Positions 1 to 6,599 are shown, counted from the stretch's first letter. The stretch is DNA of 13,810 nt from an uncultured Hungatella sp. (GCA_910588505.1 CAJUPQ010000089.1:1-13810), one strand, 5' to 3'. Numbers and translations: made by a program. Notes: generated from the letters alone by a model not told the origin.

Positions 1-30
1 GCGTAGAGAGCGAGTACTATTGCTTAGGAA

Positions 31-52
31 TTAATGCAATGATGTACTAGTA
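31..52 (+). repeat. Copy A of a dispersed stop-codon-associated short repeat
   Basis: This is the first of three copies of a roughly 22-base motif with core TGCRRYGATGTAYYAG; the others are at 1498-1519 and 4705-4726. By eye it matches copy B at 17 of 22 positions and copy C at 15. The TTAG that carries the stop codon in the other two copies is TTAA here. It may therefore also mark the end of a gene lying mostly outside the window, but that gene cannot be verified. Function is unknown. Confidence 0.45.
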
Positions 53-79
53 CTGTAAAGATAAGAGAGGATGAAGGCT

Positions 80-607
80 ATGGATAGCATTATGGAGACG
101 GAACGGCTGATCCTGCGGAAGATGGAGACGTCGGATTACAGGGATCTGTGCAAGATCCTGCAGGATGAGGCGGTGATGTACGCCTATGAGGGCGCTTTCT
201 CGGATGAGGAGGCGAGAAACTGGCTAAATCGGCAGCTTCGGCGGTATGAGGAGGACGGATTTGGCCTGTGGGCAGTGATCTTGAAGGAGAACGGGGAGCT
301 GATCGGACAGTGCGGCCTGACTATACAGGATATCCCCGATAGGCAGGTGGTGGAGATCGGATACCTGTTTCGGAGAAAATACTGGCACAGAGGGTATGCC
401 ACGGAGGCGGCTAAGGCCTGCAGGGAGTACGCTTTTCATGTTTTGAATGTGGAGGAGGTTTTTTCCATTATCAGGGACACCAACACCGCGTCCAGGAATG
501 TGGCGGAAAGAAACGGGATGGAGCAGGTGGGCTCTTTTGTGAAGCGCTATCGGGGCGTGGATATGCCCCATGATGTATTTGTGGCAAGACGGGCAAAGGA
601 AGCATAA
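80..607 (+). CDS. GNAT family N-acetyltransferase, RimJ/RimL type
   Basis: This is a 175-aa cytoplasmic acetyl-CoA-dependent N-acetyltransferase. It opens with the ETERLILRKM strand typical of RimJ/RimL-like GNATs. The acetyl-CoA pyrophosphate-binding loop is HRGYAT at residues 103-108, preceded by the EIGYLFRRKYW strand. The family's late NxxSRNVAERNGM-like element, here TASRNVAERNGM, lies at about 136-147. Members acetylate the N-terminus of ribosomal proteins or small amines and antibiotics; the substrate here cannot be read from sequence. I chose the ATG at 80 because AGAGAGG (64-70) lies 9 bases upstream. The ATG at 71 is in frame but directly abuts that ribosome binding site, and the ATG at 92 is a third option. 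Only about 30 bases separate it from proB, so co-transcription is likely. Family assignment is secure; function is not. Confidence 0.92.
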   Translation: MDSIMETERLILRKMETSDYRDLCKILQDEAVMYAYEGAFSDEEARNWLNRQLRRYEEDGFGLWAVILKENGELIGQCGLTIQDIPDRQVVEIGYLFRRKYWHRGYATEAAKACREYAFHVLNVEEVFSIIRDTNTASRNVAERNGMEQVGSFVKRYRGVDMPHDVFVARRAKEA

Positions 608-637
608 GAAATGACAGAACCGGGAGGAATGGTTGTG

Positions 638-1501
638 ATGAACGGACAGGAGCGGCAGAGGCTGAGAGATAAGAGGCGGATCGTTATAAAGATCGGGTCT
701 TCGTCTTTGACCCACCAGGAGACAGGGGATCTGAACCTTTTTAAGATGGAGCAGCTGGTAAGGATCATCTGTGATCTTAAGGGAGCAGGGCGGGAGGTGG
801 TTTTGGTGTCGTCAGGCGCCATCGCCGCGGGGCGGCAGGCTCTCAACTGTAAAAAAAAGCCCGGGGAGCTGGCCCAAAAGCAGGCTTTCGCGGCTGTGGG
901 GCAGGCCAGATTGATGATGGTGTATCAGAAGCTATTTGCGGAGTACAACCAGGTGGCGGCCCAGGTGCTTTTGACCAAGGACACCATGGTCCATGAGGGG
1001 TCCAGATTCAATGCCAGGAATACCTTTGAGGAGCTTTTGGCTCTGAAAACGGTGCCCATCGTCAATGAAAATGACACGGTGTCCACCTCGGAGATTCCTC
1101 TGGTAGATAATTTTGGGGACAATGACAGGCTTTCCGCCGTTGTGGCGGCCCTGATCGGGGCGGACCTTCTTATTCTCTTGTCAGATATTGACGGGCTTTA
1201 CACAGATGACCCCAGAAAGAACAGGGACGCAAAGTTTATCAGCCTGGTGCCGGAGATCACCGGTGAGCTTCTTGAGATGGGCAAGGCGGAAGCGGGAAGC
1301 GATGTGGGAACCGGAGGCATGGCGGCCAAACTGGCGGCGGCCCGCATTGCCACGGACGGCGGGGCGGATATGGTCATCGCAGACGCAAAGCAGGTGGAGG
1401 TGCTCCACAGGATCATGGACGGGGAAGAGGCAGGGACGCTTTTTCTGGCCCACAGAAATGTGGATTTTGATCTGATGCATTATCTGAACAATGAGTATTA
1501 G
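638..1501 (+). CDS. proB: Glutamate 5-kinase (proline biosynthesis), short form
   Basis: This enzyme phosphorylates L-glutamate with ATP to L-glutamyl 5-phosphate, the first step of proline synthesis. The 287-aa protein is a single amino-acid-kinase domain. Visible motifs are VIKIGSSSL with the ATP-site lysine at about residue 18, VLVSSGAIAAG, VNENDTVS (142-149, glutamate site), FGDNDRLSA (159-167), LLSDIDGLYTDDP and the GTGGM loop (224-228). It ends shortly after the kinase fold, so the C-terminal PUA domain of the roughly 367-aa E. coli enzyme is absent. The start at 638 follows GGGAGGA (622-628) by 9 bases. An in-frame ATG at 611, with AAAGGAAG at 595-602, would add 9 residues and cannot be excluded. 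The gene follows the acetyltransferase almost directly, and its TAG stop lies inside repeat copy B. Feedback inhibition by proline is a property of the family and is not visible here. Confidence 0.96.
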   Translation: MNGQERQRLRDKRRIVIKIGSSSLTHQETGDLNLFKMEQLVRIICDLKGAGREVVLVSSGAIAAGRQALNCKKKPGELAQKQAFAAVGQARLMMVYQKLFAEYNQVAAQVLLTKDTMVHEGSRFNARNTFEELLALKTVPIVNENDTVSTSEIPLVDNFGDNDRLSAVVAALIGADLLILLSDIDGLYTDDPRKNRDAKFISLVPEITGELLEMGKAEAGSDVGTGGMAAKLAAARIATDGGADMVIADAKQVEVLHRIMDGEEAGTLFLAHRNVDFDLMHYLNNEY

Positions 1502-1519
1502 TGCAACGATGTATTAGAG
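1498..1519 (+). repeat. Copy B of the stop-codon-associated short repeat, at the proB stop
   Basis: The motif begins with TTAG, whose TAG (1499-1501) is the proB stop codon, and runs into the spacer before the DUF896 gene. It agrees with copy C (4705-4726) at 18 of 22 positions by eye. All differences between B and C are transitions (A/G or C/T), suggesting common ancestry or a shared structural or binding constraint. Confidence 0.5.
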
Positions 1520-1535
1520 TGAGAGGAGTGTTGGC

Positions 1536-1760
1536 ATGATTACACAGGAGATGATAGACAGGATCAATGAGCTGTATCACAAGTCCCAGGGTCCGGGACT
1601 TAGCACGGAGGAGAAGGAGGAGCAGCAGATGTTGAGGAGAGCGTATATTGAGGCCATTCGGGCCAATATGCGGGCGAACCTGAACAATATCTCCATACAG
1701 GAGGCCGACGGGTCGGTGACAGATCTGGAGAAGAAGTTTGGAGGAATTAAGGATATTTAG
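1536..1760 (+). CDS. DUF896 (YnzC-like) small protein
   Basis: This 74-aa cytoplasmic protein matches the DUF896/YnzC family in length and pattern. It opens with a helix (MIDRINELYHKSQ), then LSTEEKEEQQMLRRAYIEAIRANMR. This corresponds to the family's INEL...LT.EEK.EQ..LR..YL...R..M signature, and the length is close to that of B. subtilis YnzC. DUF896 proteins form a small helical hairpin; no biochemical activity is established to my knowledge. The ribosome binding site AGGAG (1524-1528) is 7 bases from the ATG. The gene sits between proB and proA, 34 bases after proB, so it is probably transcribed with proB. Nothing in the protein links it to proline synthesis, so the position may be incidental. 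Confidence 0.88.
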   Translation: MITQEMIDRINELYHKSQGPGLSTEEKEEQQMLRRAYIEAIRANMRANLNNISIQEADGSVTDLEKKFGGIKDI

Positions 1761-1781
1761 GATCCGCGGTTTAGAATCTGC

Positions 1782-1810
1782 TTGAATATGGCTGGGTATC
1801 CGGGTATAAT
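1782..1810 (+). promoter_or_regulatory. Sigma-A type promoter upstream of proA
   Basis: The -35 box TTGAAT (1782-1787, 4 of 6 to consensus) and a perfect -10 box TATAAT (1805-1810) are separated by exactly 17 bases. It lies just after the DUF896 stop and about 237 bases ahead of proA. Transcription should start near 1816-1818. This would let proA be expressed separately from proB. No terminator is visible between the DUF896 gene and this promoter, so read-through from upstream is also possible. Confidence 0.65.
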
Positions 1811-1811
1811 G

Positions 1812-1828
1812 GTGACCGGAGAGGTCAC
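1812..1828. promoter_or_regulatory. Palindrome over the predicted transcription start (possible operator)
   Basis: GTGACC-GGAGA-GGTCAC is a perfect 6-bp inverted repeat with a 5-base centre. It begins 2 bases after the -10 box at 1805-1810 and so covers the expected start site. That is a classic place for a repressor operator. It could also act as a small hairpin at the 5' end of the transcript, but it has no T-run and is not a terminator. Confidence 0.4.
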
Positions 1829-1857
1829 GCTCTAGGGAAGATAAAAAACAAACCAAC

Positions 1858-2013
1858 GTGACAGGCGGCCAGACAGCAGATGCCCATCAGGAGATCCGGC
1901 ATGGGTATAGCCGGATGGCTGTGCTGGAGACGATTCGCATATGCAGGGACAGGAATGTGCTGACAGTGTCGCCGGAAGATATAGAAAGGCTTCGGCAAAT
2001 GGTGGAGGGATAA
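1858..2013 (+). CDS. Possible 51-aa small protein or gene remnant between the DUF896 gene and proA
   Basis: A GTG-started frame of 51 codons ends at TAA 2011-2013. Its second half, beginning MAVLETIRICRDR and ending EDIERLRQMVEG, reads like real coding sequence: amphipathic, charged and with the codon style of the neighbours. I do not recognise a family. Support for a start is weak, since the only purine-rich stretch, AGGGAAG, is about 17 bases from the GTG and an internal ATG at 1914 has no good ribosome binding site. It lies directly downstream of the promoter at 1782-1810. It could be a genuine short gene, a leader peptide for proA or the degraded 3' end of an older gene. Confidence 0.3.
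   Translation: MTGGQTADAHQEIRHGYSRMAVLETIRICRDRNVLTVSPEDIERLRQMVEG
1894..1916 (+). other. Hairpin in the proA leader
   Basis: ATCCGGC and GCCGGAT form a perfect 7-bp stem around a 9-base loop (ATGGGTATA). No T-run follows, so it is not an intrinsic terminator. It lies in the roughly 230-base stretch between the promoter at 1782-1810 and proA, and could be leader RNA structure, an operator half or chance. Confidence 0.3.
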
Positions 2014-2046
2014 AAGCGTGTATTTACAGGGAGGGAGGCGGTTTGG

Positions 2047-3297
2047 ATGACAGAGTGGCTGGAGCGGATAGGGCAGCAGGCAAAGACAGCGTCGAAAGCC
2101 TTGGGATGTCTTGGGACAGAAGAGAAAAACCGAGGGCTTAGGATGGCTGCAGAAGCTCTTTTGGAGGGCGCGGAAGAGATTTTGAAAGCGAATAAGGAGG
2201 ATGTGGCTGCGGCCAGGGAGAAAGGGATGAAGCCGGGGCTTATAGACAGACTGATGCTGAGCGAGTCCAGGATACAGGCCATGGCAGAGGGGCTTTTACA
2301 GGTGGCGGCCCTGGAGGACCCTATCGGGGAGTTTCTCTCCATGAAGCCGCGGCCAAATGGACTTCTGATCGGCCAGAAGCGGGTTCCCCTTGGCGTGGTG
2401 GGGATCATTTACGAGGCCAGGCCTAATGTGACGGCGGACGCCTTCGGGCTGTGCTTTAAGGCCGGGAACGCGGTCATATTAAAGGGGGGAAGCGATGCCC
2501 TTAAGTCGAATATGGCTGTGGTCCGGCGTCTTAGGTGTGGGCTTGAAAGAGCCGGGATTCCGGGGACGGCGGTGCAGCTGATCGAAAGCACGGACCGGGA
2601 AAGCACCAGGGCATTTATGTCCATGAACCGGTATCTGGACGTGCTGATCCCCAGAGGCGGCGCGGGACTCATACGGACCGTGGTGGAAAACAGCACGGTT
2701 CCGGTGATCGAGACAGGGACCGGGAACTGTCATGTGTTTGTGGATCAGTCGGCGGATCTTAAGATGGCACTGGATATCATTGAGAACGCCAAGACCCAGA
2801 GAGTCGGGGTGTGCAATGCCTGCGAGTCCCTGGTGGTCCACGAGAAAGCTGCCGGGGAGTTTCTGCCAAGGCTTAAGGAGGTTCTTGACAGGCACCATGT
2901 TGAGGTGAGGGCGGACGAGAGGGCCAGAGCGCTTGTGCCGGAATTTGGGACTGCCACAGAGGAGGACTGGGGGACGGAGTACTTAGACTATATCCTGTCA
3001 CTCAAGATCGTGGACTCACTGGAAGAGGCCGTCAGCCACATCAACAAGTACAATACAGGTCATTCGGAGGCGATTATCACCGCGGATTATGATAATGCCC
3101 AGCGGTTTCTTAATGAGGTTGACGCGGCGGCAGTGTATGTCAATGCCTCCACCAGGTTTACGGACGGGTTTGAGTTCGGCTTTGGGGCCGAGATCGGGAT
3201 CAGCACCCAGAAGCTTCACGCCAGAGGGCCTATGGGGCTTTTGGCGCTGACCAGCACCAAGTATGTGGTCTATGGAAATGGACAGGTGCGGCAGTAG
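2047..3297 (+). CDS. proA: Glutamate-5-semialdehyde dehydrogenase (gamma-glutamyl phosphate reductase)
   Basis: This enzyme uses NADPH to reduce L-glutamyl 5-phosphate to glutamate 5-semialdehyde, the second step of proline synthesis, acting on the unstable ProB product. The 416-aa length is typical. Visible elements are the PLGVVGIIYEARPNV segment (114-128), GNAVILKGGSDALKSN (140-155, cofactor-binding region), the catalytic cysteine in RVGVCNACE (C256) and the C-terminal RFTDGFEFGFGAEIGIS block (370-386). All are family hallmarks of this aldehyde-dehydrogenase-fold enzyme, and nothing is missing. GGGAGG (2033-2038) lies 8 bases ahead of the ATG. The gene has its own upstream promoter and is closed by the terminator at 3351-3396. 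Confidence 0.97.
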   Translation: MTEWLERIGQQAKTASKALGCLGTEEKNRGLRMAAEALLEGAEEILKANKEDVAAAREKGMKPGLIDRLMLSESRIQAMAEGLLQVAALEDPIGEFLSMKPRPNGLLIGQKRVPLGVVGIIYEARPNVTADAFGLCFKAGNAVILKGGSDALKSNMAVVRRLRCGLERAGIPGTAVQLIESTDRESTRAFMSMNRYLDVLIPRGGAGLIRTVVENSTVPVIETGTGNCHVFVDQSADLKMALDIIENAKTQRVGVCNACESLVVHEKAAGEFLPRLKEVLDRHHVEVRADERARALVPEFGTATEEDWGTEYLDYILSLKIVDSLEEAVSHINKYNTGHSEAIITADYDNAQRFLNEVDAAAVYVNASTRFTDGFEFGFGAEIGISTQKLHARGPMGLLALTSTKYVVYGNGQVRQ

Positions 3298-3350
3298 GGG
3301 AGGTTTGATGGGGTAGGTTTCTAAATGGCTAAAGAGTAGGTGAAAAAGAG

Positions 3351-3396
3351 GCTGTTGTCTTGGGATCGAAAAAGTTCCCGGGATGACAGCTTTTTT
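3351..3396 (+). terminator. Intrinsic terminator after proA
   Basis: GCTGTTGTCTTGGGATC pairs with GTTCCCGGGATGACAGC around a GAAAAA loop, using several G-U pairs and one mismatch near the loop, followed by TTTTTT (3391-3396). It lies about 50 bases past the proA stop and separates the proline genes from the next operon. Confidence 0.88.
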
Positions 3397-3454
3397 GCGG
3401 ATAATCTGGAAGTTTAAATTCGTCATATTAGGTGCATATTTCATTATTTCCCCA

Positions 3455-3504
3455 TTTCGCACAAAAAGTGGTTTTCAAGAACCAAAAAAGTAAATTGTGC
3501 GAAA
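3455..3504. promoter_or_regulatory. Perfect 10-bp inverted repeat with nested repeat upstream of the surface-acylation operon
   Basis: TTTCGCACAA (3455-3464) and TTGTGCGAAA (3495-3504) are exact reverse complements separated by 30 bases. Inside them is a smaller repeat, TGGTT-TTCAAG-AACCA. The right arm overlaps the best -35 candidate. No T-run follows, so it is not a terminator. The spacing suits either a protein-bound operator pair or a long cruciform or RNA hairpin. Confidence 0.5.
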
Positions 3505-3522
3505 ATTAAGTTTATTTATATT
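3495..3522 (+). promoter_or_regulatory. Candidate promoter of the dlt-like operon
   Basis: TTGTGC (3495-3500, only 3 of 6 to the -35 consensus) and TATATT (3517-3522, 5 of 6 to the -10 consensus) are 16 bases apart. They lie in the AT-rich 3397-3544 intergenic segment, about 20 bases before the first gene. The weak -35 lies inside the right arm of the inverted repeat, which would fit a regulated promoter. Other start points in this AT-rich stretch are possible. Confidence 0.35.
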
Positions 3523-3544
3523 CAGAAAGACAAAGGGTAAGAGT

Positions 3545-4708
3545 ATGAGAAAGCGTTTGCTGCTGCTGACAGGTGTGTGCTCTGTACTGTTTGCCATGGA
3601 GGCTTGGGCGGGGCAGCTGGTCAGTGATGAGACCGGGCTTCGGTATATGAATGATGACGGCACCGTGAAAGTTGGCTGGCATCAGGAGGGCGTGGACGGT
3701 CCCTGGTACTACTTCGGGGAGGATGGCTATGCTGTGAAGGAGTGGTTTAAGGAAAACAACAGGCTGTACTATTTTAGGCCGGAGAACGGTCAGATGATCA
3801 AAGACCGCATAACGTCTTTTGGAACACCTATGGCCTATCAGTTTGAGGACAGCGGTGCCTGCACGGCTATGTGGGATTACTATGACGGGTGGCTGGAGGA
3901 TGATCGGGGTTGGTATTACCGGAATTATTCCCAGAGCTATGCCGTGGGGTGGAAGCGGATTGACGGGGAGTGGTACTATTTTGACGAGGAAGGGTATATG
4001 AAGACCGGACTTGTGGATGTAGGCGGGGTGCTGTATTATCTGGAGGACAGCGGCGTCATGGTCCACGATGACAGCAGGACAGTCAACGGGGTGACCTATG
4101 CCTTTGACAGTTCGGGGGGAGCTCATGTGGGGGAGGAGGCGGCAGCTCAGGCAGCGGCGGCAGCATCTGCGTCCTCCCTAAACGGCGCCAATGTGGTCAA
4201 TGGGGACTGGCCCTATAAGCCTGTCACCCCCATCCTTCCGGATGACCAGAAGTCAGAATTTCAGAGAAGCGTGGACGCCATGGCGGACACCATCCTGGCA
4301 GGGATCGTCAATGATTCCATGACCCAAAGGCAGAAGGCGGAGGCCATCTACGCCTGGGTGCGGGGGAATTTCCGTTATAGCGGCCACTCCGCCACCAGAG
4401 ACTGGGTTCAGGAGGCCTACCAGGGGATCCGCAGGCGGCACGGGGACTGCTATACCTATTTTGCCGTGTCCCAGGAGCTGCTGACCCGGTGCGGGATCCC
4501 CTGCATTGAGGTGATACGCTATACGGACAATGACCACTACTGGAATCTGGTGAAGCTGGAGGACGGAAACTGGTATCATTTTGACACCACGCCCAGAAGG
4601 GCAGGAGGATACTTCTGTCTGTGGACCGACGGACAGATGCTGTCCTACTCCGCAGGGCACGGAGGAAGTTTTGCCTTTGACCAGTCTCTGTACCCGCCTA
4701 CGCCTTAG
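3545..4708 (+). CDS. Exported choline-binding-repeat protein with a transglutaminase-like domain
   Basis: This 387-aa secreted wall protein has a signal peptide at 1-22 (MRKRLLLLTG... ending AMEAWA, then GQ). Residues about 30-195 carry degenerate choline-binding/glucan-binding type repeats: VGWHQEGVDGPWYYFGEDG, WFKENNRLYYF, VGWKRIDGEWYYFDEEGYMKTG and GGVLYYLEDSG. These repeats normally hold proteins on teichoic-acid or polysaccharide ligands. An Ala-rich linker (about 199-210) follows, then a transglutaminase/cysteine-protease-like domain at about 260-360. Its probable Cys-His-Asp triad is C302 (RHGDCYTYF), H331 (NDHYWNLV) and D347 (YHFDTTP). The activity could be isopeptide formation or peptide cleavage; I cannot choose. 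The start at 3545 gives a clean signal peptide behind AAAGGG; an in-frame extension to 3497 would spoil it. It is the first gene after the terminator and promoter region. Confidence 0.9.
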   Translation: MRKRLLLLTGVCSVLFAMEAWAGQLVSDETGLRYMNDDGTVKVGWHQEGVDGPWYYFGEDGYAVKEWFKENNRLYYFRPENGQMIKDRITSFGTPMAYQFEDSGACTAMWDYYDGWLEDDRGWYYRNYSQSYAVGWKRIDGEWYYFDEEGYMKTGLVDVGGVLYYLEDSGVMVHDDSRTVNGVTYAFDSSGGAHVGEEAAAQAAAAASASSLNGANVVNGDWPYKPVTPILPDDQKSEFQRSVDAMADTILAGIVNDSMTQRQKAEAIYAWVRGNFRYSGHSATRDWVQEAYQGIRRRHGDCYTYFAVSQELLTRCGIPCIEVIRYTDNDHYWNLVKLEDGNWYHFDTTPRRAGGYFCLWTDGQMLSYSAGHGGSFAFDQSLYPPTP

Positions 4709-4726
4709 TGCGGCGATGTACCAGAG
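4705..4726 (+). repeat. Copy C of the stop-codon-associated short repeat
   Basis: TTAG at 4705-4708 carries the TAG stop of the transglutaminase-like gene, followed by TGCGGCGATGTACCAGAG. The copy occupies the start of the 70-base spacer before the carrier-protein gene, as copy B does after proB. No hairpin terminator is visible in this spacer, so transcription probably continues. Confidence 0.5.
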
Positions 4727-4778
4727 AAAAATGGCGCTGCCGATAACAAAAAGAAAAGCAATAAGGGGGACCTTTAAG

Positions 4779-5009
4779 ATGGAAGAGCTTATGGAAATAC
4801 TGGAAGATATTAACCCGGAGGTGGACTATGAAACCAGCCAGAACCTGGTGGACGACGGGGTTCTCACCTCCTTTGAGCTGGTGCTCCTGGTGACCCAGAT
4901 CAGCGACGCCTTTGGCGTATCCATACCGCCTGCGTGGATCGTTCCGGAGAATTTTAATTCCGCCGCCGCCATCATGGCCATGATCACGCGGCTGGAAGAA
5001 GGGGAGTAG
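4779..5009 (+). CDS. DltC-like acyl/aminoacyl carrier protein
   Basis: This 76-aa acidic cytoplasmic carrier protein would be loaded at a phosphopantetheine arm by the adenylating enzyme encoded at 8273-9784. The pattern DDGVLTSFELVLLVTQISDAFGVSIP parallels DltC's DDG-L-DSF helix 2 region. The predicted arm-bearing serine is S31. The residue before it is Thr rather than the usual Asp of the DS motif, an unusual variant. The real start is ATG 4779, with AAGGGGG (4764-4769) 9 bases upstream; an in-frame extension back to 4581 would overlap the preceding gene. Only 2 bases separate it from the MBOAT gene, implying coordinated translation. A phosphopantetheinyl transferase is not in the window and must be supplied elsewhere. 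I leave the symbol blank because the system is not canonical dlt. Confidence 0.87.
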   Translation: MEELMEILEDINPEVDYETSQNLVDDGVLTSFELVLLVTQISDAFGVSIPPAWIVPENFNSAAAIMAMITRLEEGE

Positions 5010-5011
5010 TC

Positions 5012-6583
5012 ATGCTTCTGGTATCCTACGAGTTTGGGGCGTTTTTGATCATCCTTGCGGCGCTCTACTATGTGGTTCCCGACAGGTTTCAGTGGGCTGT
5101 GCTTTTGGCGTTCAGCTATCTGTTCTACGCTCGGGGCGGCGTGATCTATCTGCTGTATCCCCTCATAACCACTGCCAGCACCTGCTTTTTAGCCAGGGCG
5201 ATGGGGGATAGAACCCTCCGATTTCAGGCGTGGGTGAAGGAGAAGAAGCCTGGCAGGGAGGAAAAAACTGCCTATAACCGCAAGGTAAAGGCAGGGCAGA
5301 GGCGCCTTTTGGTCCTTGGTTTGGTTCTTAATTTCGGTATTCTGACGATTCTCAAGTATTGCCGGTTTTTTCTGGAAAATGTCAACGCTTTCTTAGGGCT
5401 TGGAGGCGGGGAGGGCGCCTGGGGGGACTGGATCCTGCCGCTGGGGATCTCCTACTACACCTTTCAGTCCATGGGATATCTGATCGATGTGTACTACCGC
5501 AAGTACGAGCCGGAGAAAAGTCCTGTCAGGTTTGCCCTGTTCGTGTCCTTTTTTCCCCAGATGGTGGCAGGCCCTATCAGCCGCTTTGACCAGATGAGAC
5601 AAGAGCTGTACAGCCCCCACAGGTTTCAGATGGAGAATATAATCCTTGGAGCCAGGCGGATGCTGTGGGGATACTTTAAAAAGCTTGTGGTGGCGGACCG
5701 GCTGGGGCCGGCGGTGGTTGTCATCATCAGTTCGCCGGAAACTTACGACGGGATCTACGTGTTGTTGGGCATGGTCGGGTACACCATATGGATGTATGCG
5801 GATTTTGCCGGAGGCATGGATATTGTGCTGGGGAGCGCAAAGCTTTTTGGCATTTCCCTGCCGGAGAACTTTGACAGGCCTTTTGCCTCCAAAAGCCTGG
5901 GGGAGTTTTGGCGCAGGTGGCATATGACACTGATGCTGTGGCTGCGGGAGTACATCTTTTTCCCCGTATCCACAAGCCGGCTGGCAAAGCGGGTGTCTAA
6001 GCCGGTCTCAAAGATCATGGGCAAAAAGGCGGCGGGAAAGGTTCCTGTGTACATTGCCACCCTGACCGTGTGGCTTGTGGCCGGCATCTGGCACGGGGCT
6101 TCCTGGAATTTTATTGCCTGGGGCCTGGCAAACGGCGTGGTTCTCTTGGTTTCCCAGGAGCTGACGGGATGCTACAGGCGGTTTCATGCCGCGTTTTCCT
6201 TTGGAAAGACCAGGGCATATGAGATCTTTCAGGTTATCCGCACCTTTTTTATTTTTGCCTTCCTGGAGATGTTTGAGTACTACTCCTTTGGCACGGTGTT
6301 TGCCATGGGAAAAAGTCTTCTGACCTGCTGGTCTGCGGGACAGCTTTTCGACGGGCGGTTTGAGGCCCTGGGGCTTTCCGGGGCGGATCTGGGAGTTCTG
6401 GCCCTGGGCGTGGCTTTGATGGTTTGGAGCGGGTTTCGGAAGACAAAAGAGGCGGAGAAAGGGGAGCACAGGACCTTTTTCGCGGGATACATTGCGGTCT
6501 TCGGGCTGTTTCTGCTTGTGGTGGTGACGGGAGTTTACGGCCGCGGCTATGATGCCAGCCAGTTTATCTACAATCAGTTTTGA
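5012..6583 (+). CDS. MBOAT membrane O-acyltransferase (DltB/AlgI-like)
   Basis: This 523-aa polytopic membrane protein of the MBOAT family moves an acyl or aminoacyl group to an extracytoplasmic hydroxyl. N-terminal hydrophobic segments lie at about 8-40 and 98-115. The central LPLGISYYTFQSMGYLIDVYYR (142-163) and FPQMVAGPISR (181-191) blocks are MBOAT landmarks. The signature EFWRRWHMTL (298-307) includes H304, and GIWHGASWNF (358-367) includes the presumed catalytic H361. The C terminus reads FIYNQF, close to the FIYFQF ending of DltB/AlgI proteins. In DltB the donor is D-Ala carried on DltC; in AlgI it is acetyl. The DltC-like gene 2 bases upstream favours carrier-protein-bound cargo. The ribosome binding site AGGGGAG overlaps the end of the carrier gene. 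Length is somewhat above DltB, with an Arg/Lys-rich loop at 64-98. Confidence 0.93.
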   Translation: MLLVSYEFGAFLIILAALYYVVPDRFQWAVLLAFSYLFYARGGVIYLLYPLITTASTCFLARAMGDRTLRFQAWVKEKKPGREEKTAYNRKVKAGQRRLLVLGLVLNFGILTILKYCRFFLENVNAFLGLGGGEGAWGDWILPLGISYYTFQSMGYLIDVYYRKYEPEKSPVRFALFVSFFPQMVAGPISRFDQMRQELYSPHRFQMENIILGARRMLWGYFKKLVVADRLGPAVVVIISSPETYDGIYVLLGMVGYTIWMYADFAGGMDIVLGSAKLFGISLPENFDRPFASKSLGEFWRRWHMTLMLWLREYIFFPVSTSRLAKRVSKPVSKIMGKKAAGKVPVYIATLTVWLVAGIWHGASWNFIAWGLANGVVLLVSQELTGCYRRFHAAFSFGKTRAYEIFQVIRTFFIFAFLEMFEYYSFGTVFAMGKSLLTCWSAGQLFDGRFEALGLSGADLGVLALGVALMVWSGFRKTKEAEKGEHRTFFAGYIAVFGLFLLVVVTGVYGRGYDASQFIYNQF

Positions 6584-6599
6584 CCGGAGGAGGAGCGGT

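Noticed and set aside
2..50. Possible 3' end of an upstream gene (frames ending TAA at 34 or TAG at 50)
   Set aside because: Both frames are open from the window edge but only 10-15 codons are visible and neither is clearly better, so no gene can be called.
224..715. Long minus-strand open frames opposite the acetyltransferase, proB, MBOAT and FtsA-like genes
   Set aside because: They mirror GC-rich coding sequence, are rich in Pro/His/Arg/Ser, lack convincing ribosome binding sites and show no recognisable domain.
4581..4778. In-frame upstream extension of the carrier-protein gene
   Set aside because: It overlaps the transglutaminase-like gene and repeat copy C; the compact 76-aa product from 4779 matches the family length.
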